Assembly (NCBI GenBank): GCA_037013685.1
Contig: CM072885.1
Coordinates: 24,295,263-24,359,262 of the forward strand
DNA length: 64,000 nucleotides
Direction of reading: 5' to 3'
Source: Acridotheres tristis
Lineage: Eukaryota; Chordata; Aves; Passeriformes; Sturnidae
The notes under the pieces are model-generated. The model had not been told where the DNA came from and ran no database searches. It saw nothing but the letters and a program-made list of their open reading frames with translations. Shown here piece by piece: positions 35,921-49,667 of the stretch; position 1 is the first letter of the stretch, and each line of letters starts with the position of its first letter. The translations under genes and the position numbers were made by a program.

Positions 35921-38900
35921 AAGAAAGAGGTAGTCAGCTGCTCTCCTGTTGTCTGCAAGTTTTGTTGTATTTTTTTCCCTCAGATTTATAACAGACACTG
36001 AAAAGCAGGCTCAGGATTGATGCTTTTCTTTTTTTCTTGCACACTATGAACTTGTCTTCTCTTCCTTAAAGTTTGCTGTGGATTGTTTTTGGAACAAAAC
36101 ACATGCTGACTTCAAGTTTCAGTGTTAGAGACTCAGCACTGCTCTTCTCTAGGTAGGAATGTCCTGTTCCTGTGCCTCGGTCACGCCAGTACATCCTTTC
36201 TCCTAGACAGAATGACTGCAGGACATAATCATCTATTCAGAAACATGCTAGACTTGAACCCTTCAAATCCTATTATGTCAGAATCCACATGACTTATTTC
36301 TCACGCTCCATTACAGGCCAGACTCTTTTATCCCACCCTGAACTTCCCCCAGGTCACTGCAGCTTCATCCCAAAGCAAGTGGCAAGCCAAGACCCTGCAG
36401 CACCACTGGTAGAGGTATGCTCATTTTGAATTGACTTCAAATAAAACTCCAATTGAGTTCAGCAAGACAAACATTCCAATTTGGGAACATCAGTATGGCT
36501 CATTTCAGTCAAAAATGTTAAAACAAAATAAGCAGCTTTCCAACATATTATTGTAGAAAATTATAAAATACCATCAGTTCCTCTGGAATGGAAATTGTGA
36601 TTCACAGTCTAGCCTGTCCATAGGCAAAGAGAAGCAATGTGTGAATGAGATAGAAAACGACCTTTTGACCCAAACCAAGGGAAGGAATGTTAGAGCTTTG
36701 CTGTTCAAGGCTTCACTACTGAAGGACAAATCTGGAAGACAGCATCCAAGGAGCCAACTGATTGTGCACAATGCCACGTGATAAGATGATGGGGGCAGTA
36801 CAGGTTTTCATAGTCTCTGGCACTTACATGCCACCACTATACAACCCCCTAAATATTTGTTTGAGGCGAATGATAATGATTGAGCAACCTAAGAGTGATG
36901 CAACATCCCTTCCTCATCCTCACAAATCAGTCAGGTAGGAGCCAACAGAACAGGGAAGTTTTGTCCTTCGTTGACTGCTCCACAGAACACTCCAAACCTT
37001 GCTCTTGCTAAATTGTCATTGTCTATCTCACTATATTTATTTTCTTGGGGGTTTATAGACTTTTCCTGATGGTATTTTAGTCTTAAGTATTTGGATAAGT
37101 AAAACTATCTGAATGATTCCATGTCCCTCTTTGTTCCAGTCTTCTGTTGCAAGGCTTCAGTCACCTTTCTGCTACTACATGACCTTTCCCTGCAAGCTCT
37201 GCGGAAGAACAGTGGCTGTGGAGAAGATAAGATGCCATTTCTAAGACAGACTTTAAGAGATGTTGTTGGGGGTTGATAATTTTTCAGTCACTTTAAACAA
37301 TCTTTCCTTCCTGCTCTTCTTCATTCTAATCACTTGGGACTTAAATATATTCAAGTCATGGAGAGATAAAAGAATGAATGTGATTGAAAGATTTTGTCTC
37401 CTGTGTCTCAAGCACAAGCGAGCTTCCTCCTGAGCAATGTTGTTCTTTTCAGGGTGGGGAAGGTGTTTTGTTTTACTCGTTATCCAAATGCCAAGTAATG
37501 AACTTCATATGATATCAACTCAGGGATCCAAAGCACAGAGTTATAGGGTTTCATCCAACAGTGTAGTTGGATGAAAGGGCTCTAATTCTTGCAGCCATCA
37601 CTTAGTTATGTGACATTGGACCTGGTAATTTTCCCGCAGCTGGTGGGAGCCAACCTCCAGATCTCCTTGCTGCTTTTAATAACAGAGTGGGGAAATCTCT
37701 TTGTAGATAGAACTTTAGAGACAAAATGCTTAAACACAAAGAAGAGTGATCAGCTTCTTGACCTCAGGCCAGTTTGCAGAGTGGAGAATTAGGTCCGTGC
37801 TGAGATCTGATAGTCACTTAATGAAGCAAGTAGAAAGGCACTTAGTGAAACAACTAGACTTTGCCAAGCTGTGGAAATAAAACAGTCCCAAGTGAAGCTC
37901 ATGGAGCATGAATGATGCCTTGGCATTGTCAACTTGGTAGAGCATCCAGCATACTAAATTAAATACATTTGAGACAGAAAATGGTAAGAAATTTGATTTC
38001 AGAGTGCAAAACATCATTTAACGTGGTGACTAAATTAATGACTTCATTTTACAACTGGGAAGACCTCACTGGATAACGTCATTTTATCTGATTTTTCAAG
38101 AGTAGGCACCATTCACTCAGACAAATTGTGTGTAGGCACACTTGGGCAATGCTGCAGCAAAAGATGATGTGTGGCCACTTGACAGCACAGAAACCCTGGG
38201 AAGAGCTCTGGATTCCACACTGTCATCTCAGAGGCAAATCCAAAGTTGCTGCAGGACTGAAATATTGATTCATGTTTAAAGCACCGTGTTGTATCACTGA
38301 TAGTTGCAAGTTAATATTAATATTATGTTTATCTGGAATGATATGAAGCTTCAATAACCTCTTGCAAAAGCTAGCTGTGCTCAGTGGAGCTGCCTAAAGT
38401 TGATATCACACAAAGTTTATTTGGCATTTGGATACTGAGTAAAAGAAACCACATCGAGGTGCCATCTCAGTTTTTCTAGTGTGACTCCAACTTTGGCAGC
38501 AAGAAGACTAAAACTGTGTGAAATAATAACAATGCCATCCCTTTTTGACATTATTGTGAATATTAATAACTAAACAACATTGTATCGGGCATACAGAACA
38601 ACACTTTCCCACCTCCAGAGAGAACTGATTGCCTAAAGATTGTAATTCAGTATGAAAAATTTGAATCTCAACTAAAGGGTACCTCAGTAATGTAAATGGT
38701 AATGCTTCTCTGTGGAATTTACCTTTAAAGAGTACACACTTCTGATTTCTCTGTCCCTCTACAGACCAAGGAATATGCATTAACGTACAGCTACTTATTG
38801 TTCCCATCAGATGCTCACTCTCACAGCTGCTCTAACTAGGACTACAGTGGAATTAAATTAAATTTTTGTGTTTGAGAATATATGCCAGATGCTGGGTTTT

Positions 38901-40782
38901 GTTTGGTTGAGTTTTTTATCAAGTTAACTTTCTAGAACCAAGTCAGTCAAAAAGAAATAAAATAAATAAAGCGGTTGGTGTAACAGCAAATCCTTTGCAT
39001 TGAAACATCCTTAATGTAGTAATCTAGACCTCAGACCAAATGCTAATCCAGGCTTGTACTGTCCCAGTGGGGAAACATTAGCAATATTACAAAAACCATG
39101 GTGAAAATATTATGAAAGGGAGAATATCTCATGTGCTGAAAAAGGCAAAGTTGCTCCAGGCTTTGAAATTATTGCTCTTTCTGCTTTTTAATATTAGAAA
39201 TATCCAGGACAATGCAGCAATTTATCTCTGCTGCTGTAAGGTAGGATATGAAAATCTATCAATGTCCTGCCTGTAAATTTCTCATGTGTGAAACTCATGT
39301 CAGTTCTTTGTCCAAAGAACACCTTTAAGTTTCATTACTAAAAATTGTAAAAAAATACATATTTCTCTTTCATGGTAATTTTGAGCATTAAAAAACTGCA
39401 TATAAACAGAAATAAGCTCTTGTATTTCCTATGGTAAAGGAAATGTCATTTAAATTCCAAGCAATAATAATATTTTGTTTGTTTCTTCTTTTTTTTTTTT
39501 TAATAGAATTAAAGTCAGGCATTGTACTCTCTTGCAAAGCACTCAATAGAGCAAAGAGACCAGCTACTGCAGTTTGTCTTTGACATGCTTCTTGAAAAGT
39601 CAAGGTTTAACCTCCGGGATTTTATTTTTTGTCTTCTGGTCCTTTGATGATGGTTTTTATCATTTACTTTCCTCTGCCAATACAGTTAAAGATTATTAAT
39701 GGTGATGTTAGCAAGAGATAATATGCAGTGTTTGAGTTTGGGTGGGGTTTTCTTGTCTTGGTAAGGATTTTTGCTTCTGATAATTGTTTTAAATTTGATA
39801 ATTGCACATTTCCTGATTCACTTGAAAACATAAGAGAAGAGCCTGACGTGTTTTATTTTCTTTTAATTTACATGAATGTGTAGCCCTAGACAATTCTTGA
39901 AAATCAATAAGCTGAAAGAAGGACAAGTAAAATAGAAAAGGAAATAATTAAATAATCCACAGAGATGGATAGCAAGGATAGTGAAGGTCTTATGTTATAA
40001 AGTTACATTTATTTTGGGCAGTTATGACTAACCCTTTGCTGAGTAATAGGATAGGAGGGAAAACAGGATTTCTCCTGGCTCTGTAGTGTTGACAGGCAGC
40101 ACTTGTACTTCTTGGAGATGTATAACCTGTAACTGAAAGTCAGAATTTTCAAGGATATTCTTAGAATTGAGCACTTAGTCTCAAGGGAAATTCCTGACTC
40201 CTCATTGCTTATTCTATGCTTGTTCAGCTCCCACCTTTCCTTGTGCCAAATCAGAGGTTTTAATCTCTAATTGCAATATATCCTTGATTTAGTCAGCAAT
40301 CATATGAATTATACAAGGACAATAACAATCTTGAAGATGTTCAGTATTTTGGTCTTGATCTGGCTAAAGCATTAAGTGGAGTCTTATCTTCAGCATGGAC
40401 ACAGTTTCCATGAAACTGTTGTTTCTGCACAAAAGACATTTTCTCTTTTCCAGTCAGCAGCAGCCTCCAAGGAAGGAAAAACAAAGGGAAGAGAGTGGGA
40501 AGCAAGCACAGTCCCTGTGGAATTTGGGAGCCCATCTGCCACCAGCCAATGACCTGATTGCTCTCTAGCATATACAACGTGTTGTATGATTTTGGAAAGC
40601 ATGGATTATTTTGGCAGTTTCTGACCTGCTTCCTAGAAAGCTTTTTGCAAATCCAGACATTGAGAAGAGGCGGGTGCTCTCGATGCTCTTGGATGCTGGA
40701 GGCATCCTCTGTTGAGACTAGAAACACTCCTACTGAAAAATTTGCTAGGTAGTCTACTTTTGGAAAACAAAAAAAAAGTCTG

Positions 40783-40832
40783 TCACGGTTTGCAATTATT
40801 TTTTATCATTTCACGTGGTTTGAAATTATTTC
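40783..40832. repeat. Imperfect direct repeat of ~20 bp
   Basis: The stretch tcacggtttgcaattatt (from 40783) recurs as tcacgtggtttgaaattatt (from 40811), with one inserted base and one substitution. The two copies are 28 bases apart. It is probably a small local duplication. Confidence 0.6.
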
Positions 40833-42030
40833 TCAGAGCTGTCCATCTTGGCCTGACAGTAACATTCAGCCCTGTGCTGATGGAGCCAAACCTGTGAACT
40901 GCCAAGGAAGTACCAGCAGAGGAGCAAGCTGGGCTAAGGGCCTGCAGAAAAGTTGCAGTGGGAAGATCAAATGTGAGTTACTTGACTTAGCTCTATTCAC
41001 AGAGATAAGGATTTCTGACTCTGAAAGTGATGTCTCTCTACAAAGCCACAAGTGAGAATGAATAGCTTCACTGAGGTCTCAGTTGGTGTAGAGCATTCTA
41101 TGTCATGGAGTTGAGAGTTTGTGGGCATCTACTTAGGTTATTAATCTGCTGGAGAGAGAGAAGAGATCACACAAAAGGACTAAAAAGCAAAGGAACACTT
41201 TTTCTATGTGTTTCTGGAGTATTTCTTTGAATAACCTTTATGCTTCTGCTTCCAAAAGGAGATGGGATCCAGGCTGGCTCTGTCAGTGAGCTTTAAAAAT
41301 AATTTTATTTTAATCTCTGCTACTGTCCTACCTAAAAAAAAAAAAGACTGATTGACAGAAAAAAAAGAATCCACAGGACTTTGAACTGCAGCAATCATTA
41401 CTGTATCAATATAACAAAAGATGAAACTAGCAGCACTGAGAAACACAGAGAAAATTGTGAATAGGCTGATGTAGGTATGAATTAAGCCACAGATTCCAGT
41501 AAGGCTCCTAACAAAGGTACAACAGATGAGCCACAGACCAAGGGACAGTTACTTAAAGGCAGTAGAATTGAGAACAATTATCAGATGCAGCCCAGCATAT
41601 CCAAGGCATTATGGTAATTTCACAAAATGGGCTTAAATGAGAAGGGAAGGATACACAACCACAACCCTTTCTCTCTTTCTTACTTTTGGGAGGTGAAAGA
41701 GCACTGCCTTAATGCAATTACCATTTCCAAGCCTGATTCAGTAAACTCAAAGGGTGAAGACCATGAAGACCAAAGTGATATTTCACTGTTAGCTACAATA
41801 CCTGCTCCTTGCAGACGAATAGTCAGTCAGGAGATGCCAGTTCATCTCTCAGTCACACATTTCAGTTCAGCAATTTGTCCATCCTGCTCTTCAGTAAACA
41901 AACCCAGAGTCTGGTGGGGTGAGCAGCTGCAAAAAAATCCAGACATCTGTGTGCATGAAGTGAGGCTCTGTGCTACAGTCCGTGTTGGACTGCTCTGGGT
42001 GGTTCTCCTGGGTGAAGCCTCTGGATTTCT

Positions 42031-42130
42031 NNNNNNNNNNNNNNNNNNNNNNNNNNNNNNNNNNNNNNNNNNNNNNNNNNNNNNNNNNNNNNNNNNNNNN
42101 NNNNNNNNNNNNNNNNNNNNNNNNNNNNNN
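42031..42130. other. Assembly gap, 100 N
   Basis: Exactly 100 unknown bases are present. A block of 100 N is the usual placeholder for a scaffold gap of unknown size, so the true distance between the flanks may differ. Apparent open frames across 41627-42253 run through the gap and mean nothing. Confidence 0.99.
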
Positions 42131-45056
42131 AGATGCATCCTGCCCTGTTATCAGCTCTTGCAGAGACTGAAGGTAAGACTACATCAATTTAGTAGTGAAC
42201 TAATTGCTGATATGCCGAGATTTCTCCATAATAAAATTTCACTGTGCCTCTAGAGGTCATTACTCTGCTATTGGTGGCCTTTCAGACCACGTCTCCCATC
42301 TGTCTTCTAGGTGGAACAAAATCAGGGAAACCCTAAGAAACAAGGATCATAGACTCCTTTCCTATGTGTTTGTCCTGGACCAGGGCAGAGTGAACTCATA
42401 AGAACCTTTAAATTGCTTGAAGATGAGCATAGTAGCAGCTTGTTCTTTCCAAAGTTAGCTGTGCTGAGTTGCTCTTTTTTTCTCTAACAGGAAAAGTGTT
42501 GCTCATTGTCAGTTGTTGTTCATTGTTACTGGTACAAAAGCTCATCTCAGAGCTCTGGCAGCTTTTGCAATGTTATCACAATTTTTCATGTAACTGGTAT
42601 TTGCTTGCATAAGAACTACAGTAGGAGCAGTGAAGTTTTTAAAGCACAGAGTTCTCTGGTAAATGGGCTCTTTTGGCCTCCTTTACACAGTGTAGTCTCA
42701 CATAATGGAGTTTTCCTGGCTGCTCAAATATGAACATTTTATATTTAAAAAATAAAGGAAGAACATTTCATTTAGAACTGAATGCATTATTGTTGTCATT
42801 CTCCTTAGACCCAGGAGATTCCGTGCATAAGCTGTATCTATAAGCTAACAAATTTTCATATAGAAATATAAGGTAAGATGTTTAAACAACTTTAACACAA
42901 CAACTGTATAGAAGTATTATTCAAAGCATTATTGATGGAGGAATTATCATTGCCCCAGAAACAGCTCCTTGAAAAATATTTTTCCCTACCCTGGAGGCAC
43001 AAATATTGAACGTCTTTTATCATAATCAGTGAGAAACAATCACCTTGTATTCTGAATGATCCAATTCTTCTGCCTGTCTCTCATATCAGTCTGGCATAAT
43101 TACACTTGCAGAGTGACGAAAACACAGCTTTATGAGGTTATTGTCTCTAGAAGTAATTGCTATTTACCCTGGGATAGAAAATTTAAATCACATCCTTGCT
43201 GACATAGACAACCTCACCCACAATAAGAGACTGCAATCACATGCAAATAAACAAATCTTATGGTTAGTCAGAGGAATCAAGCCTCCAACTTCAGCTTTGT
43301 ATCTCATCTTCATTTCCCAAAACCATTCTAAATACAGAAAAAGGTGTCAAGTTACCAACATGCTGAAAATAGAAGCCCTCAAAGCTCCAAGTCAAAAGAA
43401 ACTGCAAACTCAATCAAGTGGCCTTGTGATTTCCCTTCCAGCCTAGCCCAACTTGGCCTGGCCTATCCCAAGACAGTGAGAGTTGGGTTTTCTAATACTG
43501 CAGGTTTTGTGACTACACTGGGACAGTAGCATAAGTTATAAAAAACAAAGCTGTGTGCAGTAATGGGAGACAATTTTTTTAAATAAAGTGCTTAATAGGG
43601 CCAGTGGAGTGATGGAATTATAGCTGGCACAGTTTCTTGCAAGTGTTCATTTTTACAAGCCAAGTGTTTTTGTTAAGACAAATTGTGTCAAAGCAGCATG
43701 TTCATCCCACATACTTGTCTATTCCCTGAGGATACGAGGGCTGGCCTTGATATCCAAATGAGGTCAGAAGAAAATTTCCATCTCTTTCATCTTGCTGCTT
43801 TTAAGAAGTGAAAAAAGGTCACCACAGAATTCCCAGCAAGTGGGGCCTGTGTGGCTTTCACTTGGGCCAGCAAAAGTCCAAATTTGCAGACCTGAAGAGC
43901 CCTCTGTGCAGCCTGGGGTGTCTGGGCAGTGCAGCTGGAGTTGGTCTGCCAGCAACCTCCCTAGAAGCTGAGGGACACACAGAAATCAAAGACAGCCAGA
44001 AGGGACTCAGAGCTTTCAACAGTAACATGAGATTGCCAAGGACACAGCTCTGGATGACACACCTAGGGTTATTTTAGCAAATGAGTGTTTCCACTGCAAT
44101 GTGGATGCACACAAAGATGCAGCAGCCTCAGGAAAAACAGCGTGACTCAATTATAGCATTATGGATAAGATAGGTGTTATTGAATTGTATAGCTGCATGA
44201 GTCACAAGGTAAGCTATCCCACATTGCTTATAAAACAGCTTCAACTTCATAATCAATGAGAAACACTTTTCCTATTTCCTATTCTCATTCTAACATAATT
44301 TGTATGGTAATAGAGCACTGAGGCCTCAGTCAGGAAAGTGACCACGCTGTACCAAGTGCTGAACAATCCAGGGATTGTTATGATGCCATGTTTGTAACGG
44401 CTCTTCCGTGAGAACAATTTTATGGGCAGTGAAATGCTACAATTAGGACACAGAACCTATCAAATAAGACCCAGGTTAGGAGAAAATAGCCTAAATGTAT
44501 TTTCATCAAAAGTACAGGAAGAAATAAGGAGTTCTCCTAAAACTTGCCTCACAAAAAGTAGGCATTAATCTCTTGTATCTGTGATGAAGCTGTCCAACAT
44601 ATTTGTGGGATAATAAATTAGCACTCCTCAGTGCAAATCATAATATATTCTTATGTGCAATAACACAGGCACAGCTGAACTGAAGAACAGCTCAGACAAC
44701 TGAAGTATTGGCCCTTCCCAGTTTCTTCTCTTGTTTTGGAAATCAATTTAGAGACTGACTGATTTTCCTGGTAGGTTACAGGCAGAGAGCTTTCCCCACT
44801 GTTGTTTGTTTGGCTGGTTTTTAATTACATCTTTTTGCCTTTCCTTCCTCTTTCTTCAGCACCTCCAGGGCTGCTTGAGCAGAGGGAGGAAAGCAGCATC
44901 CTGAGATGTTTCTTACCAAGAAGGGGTCGTGTCTTGGAATTTTGGTTGGATGGTTACATGCAGAAGTTGCTCCTCTGTGTGTGGGTTGCTATTTTTCTTT
45001 CTTTATGATAGTCAGACTGTTTTAATCTTTTCAATAGTAATGATGTGTGCAAGGGA

Positions 45057-45071
45057 TTTTTTTTTTTTTTT
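45057..45071. repeat. Poly-T tract (15 T)
   Basis: A run of 15 T follows aaggga. On the minus strand it would be a poly-A tract, but no retroposed element is recognisable next to it. Confidence 0.8.
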
Positions 45072-45188
45072 GTCTATTGAAGCAGCTGGATTATAATTGC
45101 AAGGAGAGGGTAAAGGAAATGGCTTTTTATATAGTTTTTGATAGAATTTCTGTGGTAATAACACTCAGATTGATATGTTTGACAAAGA

Positions 45189-45222
45189 ACATACATACAT
45201 ACATACATATATATATATATAT
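45189..45222. repeat. (ACAT)5(AT)7 compound microsatellite
   Basis: Five perfect ACAT units run directly into seven AT units. It is a compound simple repeat that is likely to vary in length. Confidence 0.9.
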
Positions 45223-48200
45223 GGGGAAAAACACAAGTAGACAAGTAGGGCAGGAAAGGTGGCTAAAGAGAGTGATGAATTTAAAATGCCTGGCTTAGTC
45301 TGAGAGGGTGAGAATAAGTAAGAGAGAAATTGCAGGTTTGACTGATTTCTTCCCTGGATACCTGACATGAGAAGCAGTGTTGGCTACATCCCAGCTGATG
45401 GGACCATTTCCCAGTTTGACTGCAAGCCAAAGAAGCTCGTCGGGGTTCTGTGCTCCATTTGGTTTGTTGCCACAAACAGAGAATGCAGCAGCCAGCAAAC
45501 ACCCAGCAATGCTGACCTACCTTCTGCAGCTGTTTTATGGCTGCATCAGCAGGTGAGAGCTTTTTGGTGTAAATATAGAGAGCTACTGGAACGATGGAAT
45601 AATATTTTCACTGTTTTGTCACACAAGCATATTTGGAGGCATATGAGTGACATGATCTGGTTACTTCTGCGCCTGTTATCTACTAATTTATGCAAAACCT
45701 GCTGAAGTGAAGGGTGAGATTAATTTTGCCTAAGTCTAAATGCATGCCAGGTACTCCTCCTGGACTCTTCATGCTTGTTGGACAGAATTTGACATTTTTA
45801 GTGAACAGATAGTCTTGATCTCCTTGAGTGTCCCCTTGAGTTTAAGTGAATTAGTCAGTGTCTTTTTCTTTCCCTTGACCTCTCAGGGTGGTTAGATAAA
45901 GAGCCTAGACATAAATGTCTATGCTGTAAACAACTTAAATGAGATCCCACAAAAGATGTCTGGACCTGGCAGAATCATGATGCATCCATAAGCATCACTC
46001 CTGAAGTTAGCGATAGCCTTGTCTCCTCAGGTGAATGGTAACAAGAAGTACTTTTCAGGAAGACTTTTCCTAGATCATGGCAATAATACCTACCAAAAAA
46101 AGTGGGAGTTTAGTGGGCAATGCTTTCTAATTACTAGAATAATGCTAATAATACTAAGGCTAAAAATAGTGTGCCTTGGCTTGCTGTCTTCTCAGTTTGT
46201 GGGGTTTTTTTTTCCTGCAACAAGTTTTATTTAGATCTCCTGTCACTATGAAGTCAGAATTTCAACACTTTGTTTACAGAACTGAAGACACGTTTTAAGG
46301 AGAAAAACAAACCCACTAACACTCAGAATATAGTTAAATCTCCTGATTCAGCTTGGTTTTATATCTTTTGTAGAGGGCAAATATGGAGAGAGCATCTATG
46401 CTGGACTCACGTCTAACTTCATGCAAAAAATATTATTTCTCCAGGTTACCACCTAAAAGAGATACTTATTCCAATGTCTTCATTTCCATCTTTAAAGGGA
46501 AATTTTGTTCCCTTTCATTGCAAATGTATTTCAGAGATGTTTCAGCTCTTTTCTGCCCTTTTTGCTCCCCTAATCATGAAGTCTTGTGGTCTTTTAGGCA
46601 GCTGCCAGACATACATAGCAGGAGTAATGAGATATCTTCTTAGTGCTTAGTTCAGAATGAATCTCATGAATAAAAGAGGATGTCAGAATTCCGAGTTTTA
46701 TATGTTGTTCTAAATATCTTTCTCAGAAAGTAAGACTAATTCTGATTATAAGCTTATAATATCTTCAAACTCTATATCACAAGAGTTTTTTCCATCACCA
46801 GCAATTCCCCGTTGCATAAAGGCTTTATGTGGCCAATGTGTGACACGTTGGTGCACACTGCTCTTCTGGATTCACCACACCACACACAATAGGGCCAAGT
46901 CCTGTATTAGTTAATTTGCAAGCACACGTTCCATTTAGGCTTGAAAAAGTACCTGACAAAATAATGTTCTGTAATGTCCAGAATGTAATTTTATTCTGTT
47001 TTCGTCTGCAAAGTTTTTTCCCCTTTCCCTGAGGTGAGGGGAAAGAACTGCACAAGTGTAACATTCACTTGATTTCTACTTCAGCATTTAGATTGCTGGG
47101 TTTTGTCCACCTCACTAAAGGTGTCAATGGGGTCACCTCTGTTTTATCATTAGAGGGAATGCATGCCCTTATCTGCATCCCACACTTGACTAGAAGTGTA
47201 GGCCTCCTCATCAGGCTGGAAGTGATTAGTTCAGTAGGAGCATCCTTTTCTTGATGTCAAGGAAAGAAAGGTCAGTGCTAGCAATTGCTGATTAAGTTTG
47301 GCAAAGTGAAGAAAGAAGATTAGTAGGATTGAGCTTTGTCACCTCTTGCTTTTTGGTTCAAGTCTTCAGTGAATAAAAAATCATCTGTGCCTGATTAGAA
47401 TTCATGTCTGTCAGAACATATTTCAAAGAGACAGTAACTTGTACATGGCTCAGGCTGAGGTAAGTCTGAAAAATTCACCTCTCTTTTACAGACAGTACAG
47501 CAAAGACAAATGAACATTGATGAGACTGGAAAATTATTGGTTCAGAGGAAGACAATGAGAAACTTCTCCTGGAGTTTAACTGCAGCAAAGGATACTTAAG
47601 GATGCTGTGGATTTTGACTGCCACTTCTCTACTATCTTCCATGAATAGTATATGAAAGTGGTACAGAGAAAGCCTTCTTTAATGATAGCTAGAAATCCAG
47701 GCTTCTTTTTATTTAATTTGATTTTGTCATTACCAGGGAGGGAAGCCCCAGTTATTTCATTCAGGAAATAGCCACGTATTTTTTGAAGAGTGTGAAAAGT
47801 GTACTAGATCCCTTAAAGAAATAAAGCTTATAAAGGAGGAGGAGAGGGAAATACAAGCAATATTAAACCTGCAAAGGTCAAGCTCATTTCTCACGACCAG
47901 TTTTATTTGAGTAAATTTGGGTACAATATTTTTAGGGCAAATATGATACACAGAAAGAGTGGGCATGGAGCCAGCCTAAGATAATCTGCCTGATACTCAG
48001 GGGATTTATTAGCAAATTGCACAGCACAAGAGACTGTTGCTGTCATGTTACTGTACCTTACTTTTGTTAGGTATTGACTGATTACAGTGTCAGTTCATTG
48101 CCCCTGAAGAACAGAGAAATTGAAAAAGAGGGACAGCATTCTGCTTTTCTTGAAAGAGATCTCATTTTCTGTCTGTAGGTTCTAGAAATGTGAACAACAA

Positions 48201-48501
48201 AAGAAAAAGAAAAAATTTAAAAGAGCAAGACAACATCTTAGTTCAAGTTCTATGTTGAACTTACTAGTTATTTGTACAGTTTTACTTTCAGCAATTGTAA
48301 AATGCTGAGAACAAATCCCAGAGGATAAACTACAAAGTATTCCTTATGGAATTCTTAAGCTGACATAGAAGGGCTGCAATATCTCACAAGCTGTACATGT
48401 GAGAGTGAATATTATGCATAAAATGTTAAAATGGAAATAGATATTTCAGTGATCTGAGACAATCACTTCTTCCAAGCAAGTCTACAGATCTGGTGTCACC
48501 A

Positions 48502-48527
48502 TGGTGGCTACTCTAATGTAGCCACCA
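48502..48527. other. Perfect 10-bp inverted repeat, 6-base loop
   Basis: The left arm tggtggctac (48502-48511) and right arm gtagccacca (48518-48527) are exact reverse complements around the loop tctaat. The arms are GC-containing in otherwise AT-rich DNA. It could fold as a hairpin in RNA from either strand. No terminator, tRNA or miRNA precursor of normal length (about 60-80 bases) surrounds it. Confidence 0.85.
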
Positions 48528-49627
48528 CATCTCTCATGTTAGAGGAGCTGCTGAAGTGATTCCCTTCCATTAGACAGGAAAAAGTAGTCATGTGTCCTAA
48601 GTAGCAGTGGTGAAGGAAGGAAAGATATTGAGTGCTACTCACATTCATGAAATGCTGGCTTCCATAAAATCATCTGGAAGGTATGTGCTGGGATTACTGT
48701 TAATGCTGTCATGATTTTAGCCTGGAGCATTTCTCTGTGCTCCTTGGAACCTGCAAACAGAGCAGAGGTGGGAGCATCTGGCTACTTCTGCTGACAGTCA
48801 AAGCCTGTTTGACCAGCTCTAGGCACAAACGATGTGACCCAAGCAGGCAAAACAGAACAACCTCTGAGAAGTTTGGAAACCAGACTCAGACAAAAGATTC
48901 TGAGAGCTAAAACTCTGGGGAAATAATTCCTTTTGTTTTAGCAATTTCTTTACTCTTTTCCCCTGCCTGGGACTGTACTGTTGCACTTTATATCAGTTTG
49001 CCTTCCCTGTACAGTGTATTATAATTCAGTTGTTCACAGACATAACTCAGGTAACCAGGTAGAATGAGTCACTATTCACCATTGGCCATGTCCAAATGCC
49101 TGATTCCATCTGTCATTAAACAACAGTTGTGAACAGGAGAGCTGCATGAATATTACCATAAGGTCTTAAAGGTATTTCTTTCTCTTGGCAACAAAAAAAA
49201 AGAACTTCATACTGCATTGAAGAAATCTCTACATTTGGAAGCTCACAAAGTCAAAGGTACATGCAGATTACAGAAACAATGAGATAAATTCACAGAAGAA
49301 TACTCCCATTAGTCTTCCCCCATTCCTTCTCTCTACTGTCTGCTCTCTACCTTGGAAGAACATTGGGCTTCACTCTGAGAAGTCAAAAAGACTTCCTTTC
49401 AGAGAACAACAGAAAAAGAGCAAGCAATTCTTGTCCTGAATGGCTCTCTACACTCAGCTGTCTGTGAAAGGATGTGCAACCCTTCACAAGGTTGCAATTA
49501 CATTACCTTAGAATTCCTGCTTTGAAATAGACATGGCATATTTAAAGATAAACCCAAACTTTGAAGCAGTATCTTTGAAAGTAATCAGTATATTAACAGC
49601 GTAACACTGCATTTCCTATACTGAAGT

Positions 49628-49667
49628 TTTGTAATTCTTCAAGTCCATTTGTAATTCTTCAAGTCCA
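49628..49667. repeat. Perfect 20-bp tandem duplication
   Basis: The unit tttgtaattcttcaagtcca occurs twice head to tail (49628-49647 and 49648-49667) with no mismatch. The identity suggests a recent duplication or an assembly slip. Confidence 0.95.

Larger units (their letters stand above)
33559..42030. other. Unique non-coding DNA
   Basis: No gene or large repeat is recognised in this 8.5 kb. It contains a (GA)12 microsatellite, T and A homopolymers (for example 39489-39501 and 41334-41345) and a small direct repeat at 40783-40832. All open frames are short and without motifs. It ends at an assembly gap. Confidence 0.7.

Noticed and set aside
41627..42253. A 208-codon open frame
   Set aside because: It runs through 100 unknown bases, which cannot contain a called stop. 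The parts on either side have no motif.
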